The notes under the pieces are model-generated. The model did not search any database, was not told where the DNA came from, and saw nothing but the letters and a program-made list of their open reading frames with translations. From a virus: 44,389 bases of DNA. Below are positions 30,907-38,795 of this stretch, in pieces. Location: the IMG/VR virus record IMGVR_UViG_3300031227_000102, positions 1 through 44,389 of that record. The stretch is one strand, 5' to 3'. The position numbers and the translations under genes were made by a program. Positions within the stretch are counted from its first letter, which is position 1, and the number at the start of each line of letters is the position of its first letter.

Positions 30907-30969
30907 TTCATCCTCCTGGTTGTAGTTGTCGCCGTAGGTTAAAACCGATGGTACACAGTTGATCGCTTG

Positions 30970-31959
30970 CTACGCCCTCCTGACTTTCTTCGGTCCCCCT
31001 TTCTTGACGTTTCTCCTTGCAACTTTCTTCGCCGCAGCACGTGCCTGTCCCTTCTTTATGAAATCCGTGCCGGCCTTGCTCGTTGCCTTCGCTGGCTTGA
31101 CCGTCTCCATAGGAATACCAACGTCCTCACCAAGGAACGCACGATTGACAAGATCGAACCCACCCTTCTTCGGGAACGGTAGGTACATCGGGATGGGGGT
31201 GTCGAGCTCCGGGCTCTTCGCATCTACAACTTCATCCCCCTCCGTAATGAGTACGCGTCTGGACTTCCCGCTGTTGTCCTTGATGAACTCAGCGTAGAGC
31301 ACGAAGTCTGATTTCGCCTTCACCGCCTTGTACGCCTGCCCCGACATGCTGGGCTGGATGCGGGTGTATGTATCCCCGCTGTGTGCCGTGATCTCAATCT
31401 CCTTGGAATGCGAGGTAAGCACCAGCCCCCTTCCTGTTGCAATGATACGGTCCAGCATTCCGTTGAACTCGGTCCACACCGCGTTCCACCCCTTGCCGTA
31501 CCCGTCGTCCTGCGGGTGCTCTATTTTCTTTTTCTTGCACACCCACTCCAGGCACTGCTGGTAGGCGGCATCAATCGTATCCACCACCACCGTTCTGAAC
31601 TTGTCCGGGTTGTCCTCGAGCAGCTCTACTCCCTTGCGGAACACACCCCAATCCGTCACCCCTCCTTTCGCTTCGTTGAGATCGAAGACCTCCAACGCCT
31701 TTGAGATTCTCTCGCAAGAGAAGAAGCAGGCGTCGGGGTACGTCGAGGCGAACGTACTCTTCCCCATACCAGGCCGGCCGTAGATCAACGTCAGGTAGTT
31801 GCCGAAGTCGGTGTCCGCCTCCTTCGGTGCATCTGGTAACGTCAGCCCTGACACATCAGCTAACATCTTGCTCCGCCTCCGCACTACTGCTTCCTTACGC
31901 CTGTACTTCTCCTTCCTTGATGGCTTCCCAACCTTACGCACAACTTTCTTCACCGCCAT
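30970..31959 (-). CDS. RecA-like P-loop ATPase (Sak4/AAA_24 type)
   Basis: A 329-residue protein. After a 32-residue basic N-terminus (MAVKKVVRKVGKPSRKEKYR), LTLIYGRPGMGKSTFASTYP has Walker A (61-68) and FRTVVVDTIDAAYQQCLEWV holds Walker B (Asp127). GRGLVLTSHSKEIEIT is the sensor-like strand. This is the phage AAA_24/Sak4 family, which works with an SSB in single-strand annealing or recombination. The neighbouring SSB-like gene fits this. The C-terminus has KKVARRNVKKGGPKKVRRA, the basic tag. The start overlaps the nuclease stop as TAATG. Confidence 0.8.
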   Translation of the reverse strand: MAVKKVVRKVGKPSRKEKYRRKEAVVRRRSKMLADVSGLTLPDAPKEADTDFGNYLTLIYGRPGMGKSTFASTYPDACFFSCERISKALEVFDLNEAKGGVTDWGVFRKGVELLEDNPDKFRTVVVDTIDAAYQQCLEWVCKKKKIEHPQDDGYGKGWNAVWTEFNGMLDRIIATGRGLVLTSHSKEIEITAHSGDTYTRIQPSMSGQAYKAVKAKSDFVLYAEFIKDNSGKSRRVLITEGDEVVDAKSPELDTPIPMYLPFPKKGGFDLVNRAFLGEDVGIPMETVKPAKATSKAGTDFIKKGQARAAAKKVARRNVKKGGPKKVRRA

Positions 31960-32999
31960 TACCGTCCTCCTAGCTCGCCAAACAACTCACTGGTCTGGGT
32001 GTACCCCACCATGCTGTCACTGGCACACGCCTGCATGAAGCGGCACTTCCATTTCTTCACGCAGGCACCTTCATTCATGTACGTAGCCCCGTCTCCCCGC
32101 ACCCAACTGTCAAACTCCTGCAGCTTCGACAGGAGCTCCTTACGAAAACGAATCATCACCTTCTTCGGGTACGATACTTCGAAGCGTTGGAAGTACCACT
32201 CCGGTCTCGCCTCGATGTCGGCTTGCACCCTTGCCCGGAACCCCCGCACGTCTTCAGTCTTTCCCTGCTTCAGCCCCGGCTTCCGTACCAGGTTGTATAG
32301 CACGCCCTTGACTGTCTTCTTGGCCTCGGCCTCCGTTGCGGTGACGTAATACTTGTTCTGAAAATTGATCTTCAGTTCCTCAGGCATGTTGGTGCTGATC
32401 TGTCCAGCGGTCTTGGTCTCGAGCAGCCACAGCTCATTCTTCTTCTGCTCAAACACTGCATCCCGCATACCCCGCAGCCGGTACCCTTCCCACTGCACAT
32501 CAAACTGCTTCTCCAGCCCCACCCACTTGCGTCGCTTGTCATCCTTGGCCCAGTATTCGAAGTAGGGACCGTAGAGCGCCTGGGCTGTTGCGAACATAGC
32601 CTCGATGGATTCGAGGTTGGTGGCCAGCGCGAGCAGCCTGCTTTGGTTCTCCCTCTTCCACTTTTTGATCACCGCACCGAACGCCGGCAACACTTTGCCC
32701 ATACTCAACGCAGTGTACCCTTGCTCCAGCAGCCAGTGGAACAACGACCCGAAGTACAACGCCTCCTTCCCTTGCACCGGTTCCCAGAAGTCCAACATGA
32801 GCTTGGCACGTGTGCGGCAGTCCGTCCATGCTGCAAGCAGACTCTGCGTAACACCATCTTCGATAACATACGGACGCTGGGTAGGCTGTATGTGTCTGAG
32901 CTTCGTCACCGCCTCCTTCATCGGCGCATTCAATCGCCTGAGCTTTCCCTTCCTGCTCGCCAGCTTCTTCGGTTTGAGCACGCGCTTCACCTTCGCCAT
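31959..32999 (-). CDS. PD-(D/E)XK nuclease, Cas4/RecB-like
   Basis: A 346-residue nuclease. A basic N-terminus (MAKVKRVLKPKKLASRKGKL) precedes SLLAAWTDCRTRAKL (Cys61), FGSLFHWLLEQG (His88), then RGMRDAVFEQKKNELWLLETKTAG, giving the D-x(n)-E-x-K catalytic core, and a second Cys group near the end, EGACVKKWKCRFMQACA. The Cys at both ends of the core match the 4Fe-4S site of Cas4/AddB-type nucleases. It probably resects DNA ends for recombination with the downstream ATPase and SSB. It begins in a 22-bp repeated start module. Confidence 0.8.
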   Translation of the reverse strand: MAKVKRVLKPKKLASRKGKLRRLNAPMKEAVTKLRHIQPTQRPYVIEDGVTQSLLAAWTDCRTRAKLMLDFWEPVQGKEALYFGSLFHWLLEQGYTALSMGKVLPAFGAVIKKWKRENQSRLLALATNLESIEAMFATAQALYGPYFEYWAKDDKRRKWVGLEKQFDVQWEGYRLRGMRDAVFEQKKNELWLLETKTAGQISTNMPEELKINFQNKYYVTATEAEAKKTVKGVLYNLVRKPGLKQGKTEDVRGFRARVQADIEARPEWYFQRFEVSYPKKVMIRFRKELLSKLQEFDSWVRGDGATYMNEGACVKKWKCRFMQACASDSMVGYTQTSELFGELGGR

Positions 33000-33009
33000 C
33001 ACGACCTCC
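32988..33009 (-). repeat. Duplicated start module, copy 1
   Basis: 22 bases identical to 33237-33258. Both copies contain the ribosome binding site (GGAGG), the start codon and the first codons (Met-Ala-Lys-Val) of a gene. Confidence 0.75.
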
Positions 33010-33011
33010 TA

Positions 33012-33044
33012 CTCTTCACAAGCTCTTCACAAACTCTTCACAAA
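33012..33044 (-). repeat. Three tandem copies of an 11-bp unit
   Basis: CTCTTCACAAR repeats three times (33012-33022, 33023-33033, 33034-33044) across the stop of the 33027-33248 gene. On the coding strand each unit holds a TTGTGA, so the same codons and stop are repeated just before the next ribosome binding site. It is likely a slippage product. Confidence 0.7.
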
Positions 33045-33248
33045 CTCGTACACGGCTTTCCACTCCTCCCGCTCTTTGCGATACCCCTCCAAAATCTCAC
33101 GCCTCGTTTTAGTACTGGCGCCGTGCTTGCCATCCAGCTGTTCCTGTGTGCAACCTCTGAACAAGCTCTCCGCTCGCTCAAGGGCGTCGCTACGTGCAGC
33201 CTTCACGATACTCAACAGCTTCATCTTTACAACGTCCACCTTCGCCAT
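33027..33248 (-). CDS. Small helical protein
   Basis: A 73-residue helical protein from ATG 33248: MKLLSIVKAARSDALERAES then TKTRREILEGYRKEREEWKA. The start is shared with the UDG stop as TGATG in the repeated start module. Its 3' end lies in the 11-bp tandem repeat. No family is recognised. Confidence 0.55.
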   Translation of the reverse strand: MAKVDVVKMKLLSIVKAARSDALERAESLFRGCTQEQLDGKHGASTKTRREILEGYRKEREEWKAVYEFVKSL

Positions 33249-33258
33249 CACGACCTCC
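33237..33258 (-). repeat. Duplicated start module, copy 2
   Basis: Second copy of the 22-base unit at 32988-33009. Here it lies over the UDG stop and the start of the 33027-33248 gene. Confidence 0.75.
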
Positions 33259-33835
33259 CAATTTTTCTAACCCTCTTCAAGCTCTCGAACACATGCGCCA
33301 GCCCACGGACGAACGTACGGAACTCTGTACTCTCCCTCCCACCCAGCCGCAACAAGTACGCCGGGTGCCTGAGGCATGCAGCTCCAGGCCACATGGGCAG
33401 GCAATACTTCTCGGGGATCTTCCCCAACAGGATCACACGTTGGGGGTGTGTCTCCACGTAGATCTTTTCGAGGTTTGGGCGACACGCCCATGCTTCCTCC
33501 CCTGTCGGTTGACGATTGGGGCCGTCCTTTGAATCGCATGGGCGACAACGCACTACGTTGGAGATGTAGAAGGTAGGCATACGCTTTCGGCCTGACAGCT
33601 TGCGTGCCACCTCCATCGCGTTGTCGAGAAGGCGACCGCTCGGACCGACGAATGCTTTGCCCAGCATATCCTCGCTCCTCCCCGGACCCTCCCCGACGAA
33701 AAGCAAGTCGGCGGGCATGACCCCCCGTCCGATCACCTCACGTTTACGGGTCCCCGCAAGCCCGCACCCCCTGCATCCTGACCCCACGTCGCTCCCCCCT
33801 GTCGTGGGACCCCGTTTACCCCTCAGCTTGCGCAT
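33248..33835 (-). CDS. Uracil-DNA glycosylase, family 4-like
   Basis: About 195 residues from ATG 33835, chosen because GGAGG lies 6 nt upstream; an earlier GTG (33889) has no such site. Motif 1 is LLFVGEGPGRSEDMLGKAFV, followed by GPSGRLLDNA, YISNVVRCRP, RQPTGEEAWACRPNLEKIY, RVILLGK and the motif 2 equivalent LRHPAYLLR. Four Cys (21, 24, 97 and about 118) fit the family's 4Fe-4S cluster. It removes uracil from DNA, leaving abasic sites for repair. A uracil-removing enzyme implies that the phage DNA has thymine rather than uracil. The C-terminus carries the basic tag LKRVRKIGRS. Confidence 0.85.
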   Translation of the reverse strand: MRKLRGKRGPTTGGSDVGSGCRGCGLAGTRKREVIGRGVMPADLLFVGEGPGRSEDMLGKAFVGPSGRLLDNAMEVARKLSGRKRMPTFYISNVVRCRPCDSKDGPNRQPTGEEAWACRPNLEKIYVETHPQRVILLGKIPEKYCLPMWPGAACLRHPAYLLRLGGRESTEFRTFVRGLAHVFESLKRVRKIGRS

Positions 33836-33852
33836 GCCTAACCTCCGCACGT

Positions 33853-34104
33853 TCAAGGGCTTACGCATGGGCACACGAGCGTAAGCCACGTAATTACGTC
33901 ACATAAGCATAGGTGCTCTGTGAGGCGCGACCCCCCGTCCCCTTGACGCACGAGGCGGGAAACGTCATTGCGTACCCCCTGTACCCCGTTTGGCGTACCC
34001 CCTGTATCCCCCTGCAATCGGGGTGACCCCCCACGGGAGCCCTTTACGACGCAAGGCTCCACATCTGCCCCCTGCGCACCCCTGCACCTCCCCTTGCTCG
34101 TCAC
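33853..34104 (-). CDS. Possible Gly/Cys-rich small protein
   Basis: An 83-residue ORF from a GTG overlapping the resolvase stop as GTGA, ending 18 nt before the UDG start. Gly-rich with Cys (KGRCRGAQGADVEPCVVKGS ... CLCDVITWLTLVCPCVSP). Another frame in the same place is also open, so coding is uncertain. It contains two copies of a TACAGGGGGTACGC unit about 26 bp apart (about 33984-34024) and the 12-bp palindrome ACGTAATTACGT (33888-33899). If not coding, this is a 265-bp intergenic region that could hold a promoter. Confidence 0.4.
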   Translation of the reverse strand: MTSKGRCRGAQGADVEPCVVKGSRGGSPRLQGDTGGTPNGVQGVRNDVSRLVRQGDGGSRLTEHLCLCDVITWLTLVCPCVSP

Positions 34105-34652
34105 AAGCCCCCCTGTGCCGCAAGGCCCATGCCCAACGCGTCCCCTTCATGGTTCCGGACCTTGACGATCCCGCAACGTTTCTCCAGGCGCTTGATGACC
34201 ACCTCCTTGGGAAGCTGGCCCTTCCATTCCTTCGGGGTAACCAGTACCGGTTGATTTGCTCCGGCGCGTCTGGCCACCTCGCCCAGCCCGCCGACGAGAT
34301 ACATAAGCTTGCCCAACGCCCCGCTGCTGGTGCTCGCCATGCTCTTCGCACTCCCCGCCCACGTCTCCGGGTATTCAATCACTACGACCTTCGGGGAATA
34401 GATTGCGCATGTACCTCTCAGCCACGTACACAGCGCCTCCACCTTCCCCTGCCATTGCAGGTTGTCGCTTGGGCGCACAACGCCAGACTCCACGGGCTTG
34501 ACGTATTGACCTGCACGTTCCTTGGTGTTGATCGTTTTATAGAACGCCCAGCCGGTTCCCTCCAATCCTGGGTCGATGTACAGCACGCGCTCGTACAGCA
34601 CGCTCCTCCGCTTGCCTCGCTTCGGGTACATCGTACTCTTCTTATGATCCAT
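34101..34652 (-). CDS. RuvC-like Holliday junction resolvase
   Basis: A 183-residue nuclease from ATG 34652 with GGGGAGGAG upstream. RVLYIDPGLEGTGWAFY holds the first catalytic Asp, VVVIEYPETWAG the Glu, and NHEGDALGMGLA the terminal Asp; QPVLVTPKEWKGQLPKEVVI and KRLEKR lie between, as in phage and pox RuvC-type resolvases. It should cut branched recombination or replication intermediates before packaging. Start MDHKKSTMYPKRGKRR is basic. Confidence 0.8.
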   Translation of the reverse strand: MDHKKSTMYPKRGKRRSVLYERVLYIDPGLEGTGWAFYKTINTKERAGQYVKPVESGVVRPSDNLQWQGKVEALCTWLRGTCAIYSPKVVVIEYPETWAGSAKSMASTSSGALGKLMYLVGGLGEVARRAGANQPVLVTPKEWKGQLPKEVVIKRLEKRCGIVKVRNHEGDALGMGLAAQGGL

Positions 34653-36363
34653 GCTCTCCTCCCCACCGTAAACGCATCGCAACCTTCAAAGCGTTGTTCA
34701 ACGACAAGTCGTTCCGGTGTTCCTTTGCGGCCAATGCGTTTCTAACATCTACGTCCACGCTGTTCTTCACCAGTAGGTGTATGAATAGCAGAGGCGTGTC
34801 CTTCGCTACGCTCAGGATGCGGTCCTCTGTTTGTGTTCTCGCCAGGAAGCCCGTGGGCTCCGAGAAGTAAATTGCAGTGTCAGCAGCCGACAGGTCCATT
34901 CCCATCTGCGCCACTGCCTGTTGAATGAGCAGCACTTGGATGTTCCCCTTCTGGAACTCGCGGCGACGTCTCTCGCGCTCAGGCTTCTTCGTCTTCCCGG
35001 TCATCGTTGCGCAGGTGATATGCTTACGCAGCAGTAGTTCCGACGAAGCCGTGATCTCGTTATTGAAGTTGTACCACACGACGACCTGCTCACCCTTCAG
35101 CTCTCCTTCCAGCAGCTCGCTCAGCACACGTACCTTCCCGTCCCACACGCATTGCTCTTTCCCCAACCACCCACCGCACATCTGCCGCAGCCATACGTAC
35201 TGCGTCGTCCTCCATATCGTGCTCCGCTCCTGCATCCCATCGAACTGCAACACGAAGTCCTGTTCCAATTGGTCGTACGCCTTGCGCAACTTCACAGGCA
35301 TCTTCAGCCAACGGTTGATCAGGATCTTCTCCTTCTCCATCCCGACGTCCTTACGTCGTTGGATGAACGCTCGCGACCCCACCGCTGCACTGATCAGGTC
35401 ATCCGTTCCCTTCTTCGGCTCCCATCCGTACCCATCCCACCCCGGCTTGTAAAATCTTCCTCGATGCTCGTAGTAGTTAAGCGATCCGCAGAAGCTCCCG
35501 TCTAGGAACTGGAACTGCGAAAAGTACTCAAGGTCGTTTTCAGGATTTGGTCTCCCCGCGAGTATCCAACGATGCGGGACTTCCCTGAAGTTCTTGGTGG
35601 CGAACTTCGTAACCAATGCCGCGGGGGTTTTGATGAAAGGGGATTCGTCAATGACGACGACGTCCCATCCGATTGGAGGATCCGGAAGTTTAACACGACC
35701 GCTACCTCTACATCCCGAGCAAGACTCCCGTTCCAGCTGTTGAACACAGCTGCCATCTCCTTCATACTCACACTCGACGTCTTCGCCGCTATCGACAGCA
35801 ACCTTGTAGCATTCATCAACGCCACCAACGTTTTCGATGGATACAAGGACGCCCTTGAGTTTTTTGCCCTTTCTCTTTTTTCCCTTCTTAGTTTTCTCCT
35901 CTGCCGGTGCTTCCTCGTCTGGCTCTTTGAACGAGACACGGTCGCCTACCTCCAATTCTTTTGTTAGCGTGTACCCCTTCCCCGCACAGCTGTCGCAATA
36001 GGTCATGCCTGCGATCTCAGGCAAGATCTGAAAGCCTTCACGGTTGAGCAGGTACCACGTGGCATCGTTGCGCTGCAAAGCAGCCACGCGCTCAGCCCTC
36101 TTCCCCTGCAACCACACGACCTCGTTCTCGTCTACCCCCTCCTTGTCAGGCAACGTCAGCTCTTCCCACCATGACCCCAACGCGGACCCCGGCGCAATCA
36201 CCAGCACACGAAGTCCGCGCTTGGCATCCCGCGGCTTGTACAAGTTGCAGCGTCGGATGACTACCAACGACTTCCCCAGGCGCATCTCCATGAAGAGCGC
36301 GGGGTGCTGCTCGCGAAGCGAATACTTGAACGCTTCGACCTGGTTAGAGCGTAGCGGTCTCAC
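34642..36363 (-). CDS. SNF2/SF2-type helicase with a split CxxCxGxG zinc finger insert
   Basis: A 573-residue SF2 helicase. LFMEMRLGKSLVVIRRC is motif I (27-32), LRVLVIAPGSALGSWWEELT is Ia, GWDVVVIDESPFIK motif II (DEx), HRWILAGRPNPENDLEYFSQ motif III; QVVVWYNFNNEI, IQVLLIQQAVAQMGMDLSAA and FLARTQTEDRI are IV-VI. Between Ia and II lies an insert with CDSCAGKG (123-130) and CSGCRGSG (215-222), the repeats of DnaJ-type zinc fingers, separated by about 85 residues that include a Lys run (EEKTKKGKKRKGKKLKG). It probably remodels or unwinds DNA at forks. GTG start. Confidence 0.82.
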   Translation of the reverse strand: MRPLRSNQVEAFKYSLREQHPALFMEMRLGKSLVVIRRCNLYKPRDAKRGLRVLVIAPGSALGSWWEELTLPDKEGVDENEVVWLQGKRAERVAALQRNDATWYLLNREGFQILPEIAGMTYCDSCAGKGYTLTKELEVGDRVSFKEPDEEAPAEEKTKKGKKRKGKKLKGVLVSIENVGGVDECYKVAVDSGEDVECEYEGDGSCVQQLERESCSGCRGSGRVKLPDPPIGWDVVVIDESPFIKTPAALVTKFATKNFREVPHRWILAGRPNPENDLEYFSQFQFLDGSFCGSLNYYEHRGRFYKPGWDGYGWEPKKGTDDLISAAVGSRAFIQRRKDVGMEKEKILINRWLKMPVKLRKAYDQLEQDFVLQFDGMQERSTIWRTTQYVWLRQMCGGWLGKEQCVWDGKVRVLSELLEGELKGEQVVVWYNFNNEITASSELLLRKHITCATMTGKTKKPERERRRREFQKGNIQVLLIQQAVAQMGMDLSAADTAIYFSEPTGFLARTQTEDRILSVAKDTPLLFIHLLVKNSVDVDVRNALAAKEHRNDLSLNNALKVAMRLRWGGEHGS

Positions 36364-36366
36364 GTC

Positions 36367-37248
36367 CTAGCTCACCAGTGACAAGAACTCAGCACGGACC
36401 TGCGCCGTTGTACGCATGGCCCCCAGCATGCAGCTTGTTACCATCTCAGCCTCGGGCTGCCGTACACCACGGCATCCCATGCACTGGTGATGGGCCCTAA
36501 CGACAACGCCCACACCTTGCGGCTTCAGTGCGTCTTCGATTGCGTTGGCTATCTGACTGGTCATTCTTTCCTGCACCTGCAACCGCTTCGCAAACGTTTG
36601 CACCACCCGTGCCAGCTTGCTCAGCCCCACCACCTTCTCGTTTGGAAGATACCCCACCGACACCTCCCCGGCAAACGGTAGGATATGATGTTCGCACAGC
36701 GAGGTGAAGTGAATGCCGTGCAGGATGACCATCTCCTTGGTGTCGATGTCGAAGACTGTTGACAGGATCTCGCGCGGGTCCTGCGTGTACCCGGCGCACA
36801 TTTCGTCCAATGCCTTCAGCACGCGCTGAGGCGTACGCTGTAGCCCGTCCCGCAATGGGTCCTCCCCGATGTACTCGAGGATTCGGACTACCGCGTCAGT
36901 AGGTCCGCGTACCCCCTCCTCATCGTCCCACGGGAAGTGCACCCAAGGAAGCGCCGCGTCCTGCTGCGAATCCTGCTTGTTGACGAGCGCGTAGAAGGGT
37001 GTGCCAGGGAACTCTTCCGCGTACCGGGCACGGGTAAGCCCGCTATCGATGATGTCGTCCACGAAGAAGTCTGCCTCCGACGGGTCCTCCACCGGCATCT
37101 CCTTGCACATCGCCGCAACGATTGTCCCACCACGTGGAACCCCGTACGGCCTACCGCTCGTTGGGGTCGCCCTACACCCTCTCTCGTGCACCTCCTCCCA
37201 GGTCATCGGGTAGATATTATTTTTTGGATCTGAACACTCAGTCGCCAT
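36367..37248 (-). CDS. folE: Phosphoribosyltransferase-GTP cyclohydrolase I fusion
   Basis: A 293-residue fusion. Residues 1-110 are a PRTase-like domain: PYGVPRGGTIVAAMC (36-49) and FFVDDIIDSGLTRARY (61-76), the PRPP-binding motif. Residues 115-293 are GTP cyclohydrolase I: EDPLRDGLQRTPQRVLKALD, TSLCEHHILPFAGEVSVGYL (zinc Cys185 and His187-188), QERMTSQIANAIEDAL and VRAHHQCMGCRG (Cys256). FolE turns GTP into dihydroneopterin triphosphate, the first step towards preQ0. The other steps are encoded next door. The role of the PRTase is unknown; it may salvage purine for GTP or act on 7-deazaguanine. It overlaps queE by 46 bp. Confidence 0.88.
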   Translation of the reverse strand: MATECSDPKNNIYPMTWEEVHERGCRATPTSGRPYGVPRGGTIVAAMCKEMPVEDPSEADFFVDDIIDSGLTRARYAEEFPGTPFYALVNKQDSQQDAALPWVHFPWDDEEGVRGPTDAVVRILEYIGEDPLRDGLQRTPQRVLKALDEMCAGYTQDPREILSTVFDIDTKEMVILHGIHFTSLCEHHILPFAGEVSVGYLPNEKVVGLSKLARVVQTFAKRLQVQERMTSQIANAIEDALKPQGVGVVVRAHHQCMGCRGVRQPEAEMVTSCMLGAMRTTAQVRAEFLSLVS

Positions 37249-37790
37249 GTCGGGTTCTCCTTCACGTACTGCAACGCCGGGGCAAAGTTTTCGCTACACG
37301 GTTGAATCCATTGGTGCTGAAACGCCCCGCTCCCCAGAATCTTTGCGGGGTCCACCCCTGGAGCAAGCACTACCTTGATCTCGTTGCCCCAGTAGTACCC
37401 GGTGCTGTGGGGCTCCTTGGGGCTGACCGTTATCCAGCTTACGACGTTGGTGGGTATGGTGTCGAGGCGAGTCCCGTTTGTTTCTAACGCCACGTACCAT
37501 TTGTTCCTCGTCAGTAGTTTGCACAGCGGAGCGAGGTCGTGGATCGTCGGCTCCCCACCGGTGAGCACAACCATTGGCTCCCCTAGCTCGGCTGCGGACT
37601 TCGTCGGCCACAGGTCGTAGCATTGCTCCAGCAGGGCGTTCTCCGTATATGATACCTTCTCACTGTAATCCGTATCGCACCACGAGCATGAACGATTGCA
37701 CCCCGCCAGGCGAATGAACACTGCCGGACGCCCGGTCCAGTACCCTTCCCCTTGCACGGAATAGAAGACTTCGTTCACCGGGTATATCAT
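37203..37790 (-). CDS. queE: 7-carboxy-7-deazaguanine synthase (radical SAM)
   Basis: A 195-residue radical SAM enzyme that converts 6-carboxytetrahydropterin to 7-carboxy-7-deazaguanine. NEVFYSVQGEGYWTGRPAVF, then IRLAGCNRSCSWCDTDYSEK, contains the QueE-specific C-x3-C-x2-C cluster; VVLTGGEPTIHDLAPLCKLL is the SAM-binding GGEP motif and VALETNGTRLD the following strand. The length is normal. It sits between the queD and folE genes. Confidence 0.93.
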   Translation of the reverse strand: MIYPVNEVFYSVQGEGYWTGRPAVFIRLAGCNRSCSWCDTDYSEKVSYTENALLEQCYDLWPTKSAAELGEPMVVLTGGEPTIHDLAPLCKLLTRNKWYVALETNGTRLDTIPTNVVSWITVSPKEPHSTGYYWGNEIKVVLAPGVDPAKILGSGAFQHQWIQPCSENFAPALQYVKENPTWRLSVQIQKIISTR

Positions 37791-38146
37791 CTCGTGTACT
37801 CCGCCACGTTCCCCTCACTCTCCTGCACCTCCACTCGCTTGCATCTCGGGCCAAGCTTGTCGGCGATCCACTTGGCGATGTTCTCGGCGGTGGGGTTGAG
37901 GGCTGTGCCTAGATCAACCTCCAGCACCTGGTTGATGTCGTCGTGGTCAAGCTGCATCACTACTTCCTTGATCTCTGCGAAGTCCATTACCATCCCGCTC
38001 ACGTTTAAATGGTTTGCTTCACAGGTCACAGTGATGATCCAGTTGTGCCCGTGCACCGCTGCGCACTTGCTCGGGTACGGGAGCGTCAGGTGGTGGGACC
38101 CGGATACCTCGATGCGTTTCGTCACCGTCCATTTAGACATGGGCAT
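37787..38146 (-). CDS. queD: 6-carboxy-tetrahydropterin synthase
   Basis: A 119-residue enzyme from ATG 38146, with GAGG 6 nt upstream; the longer frame is inside queC. CAAVHGHNWIITVT carries the zinc-binding His pair and catalytic Cys, SGSHHLTLP the first zinc His, VMDFAEIKEVVMQLDHDDIN the conserved Asp-His, NPTAENIAKWI and VEVQESEGNVAEYTR the pterin Glu. It converts dihydroneopterin triphosphate to 6-carboxytetrahydropterin. Confidence 0.92.
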   Translation of the reverse strand: MPMSKWTVTKRIEVSGSHHLTLPYPSKCAAVHGHNWIITVTCEANHLNVSGMVMDFAEIKEVVMQLDHDDINQVLEVDLGTALNPTAENIAKWIADKLGPRCKRVEVQESEGNVAEYTR

Positions 38147-38795
38147 CTGCCACCTCGCCCACTGTCTTCGGAGCAACCACTCCGACCTCTTTGCAAGCCT
38201 CGGTGATCTGAATGCAGTGCAGGCACTCCCCACACCGGTAGTTGCTGCGACCGTTGTAGCACGACCATAGCTCGTGAATGTTGACGTCTTGCGTGAGCAG
38301 GTACGAGATCAACTCAGCACGTGTCCACGGGGAGCCGCCGTATCCGTGGTGAAGAATCATATTGAACTTGATTCTCGGAGCCCCATCCTCTGCGGCGTGG
38401 TGTGTGACGGCTTCGATCTTGTTGAAGAACTCGCGTCGGCAGTCTTTGAACACGTCCGACTCCTTGCTCCCCACCACCACCCAGTCACAGTCCATCGCCG
38501 TTGCGTAGTTTGCGGAGAGCGCGGCGAAGACCATGTTGCGGAGAGGAACGTAGTAGTCCTTTACGTTACCGGTACCTTGCAGGGACATCCCTGTACTGAT
38601 CCTGCGCACTCCCTGATACTTCGGGTTGTCGGTAACCAGGTGGTGCATGTAGCTTACCGCCCGCAACTCCTGCTCCAGGTACGGTTGCCCGTAGTCAAAG
38701 AACACGGCGAAGACTTCGTCGTATTTCTCCAACGCCATCAGAAGGGCCGCGCTGCTATCCATCCCACCACTCAATTGAACGACTGCTCTCTTCAT
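38133..38795 (-). CDS. queC: 7-cyano-7-deazaguanine synthase
   Basis: A 220-residue ATP-dependent enzyme that converts 7-carboxy-7-deazaguanine to preQ0. VQLSGGMDSSAALLMAL is the PP-loop, YVPLRNMVFAALSANYA the conserved ATP-site motif, and SCYNGRSNYRCGECLHCIQ the zinc Cys cluster. There is no fused glutamine amidotransferase domain, and no QueF is seen, so the expected end product here is preQ0. It overlaps queD. Confidence 0.93.
   Translation of the reverse strand: MKRAVVQLSGGMDSSAALLMALEKYDEVFAVFFDYGQPYLEQELRAVSYMHHLVTDNPKYQGVRRISTGMSLQGTGNVKDYYVPLRNMVFAALSANYATAMDCDWVVVGSKESDVFKDCRREFFNKIEAVTHHAAEDGAPRIKFNMILHHGYGGSPWTRAELISYLLTQDVNIHELWSCYNGRSNYRCGECLHCIQITEACKEVGVVAPKTVGEVADAHV

Noticed and set aside
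33012-33044. CRISPR-like repeat array
   Set aside because: The units are 11 bp with no spacers. They are a simple tandem repeat over a gene end.
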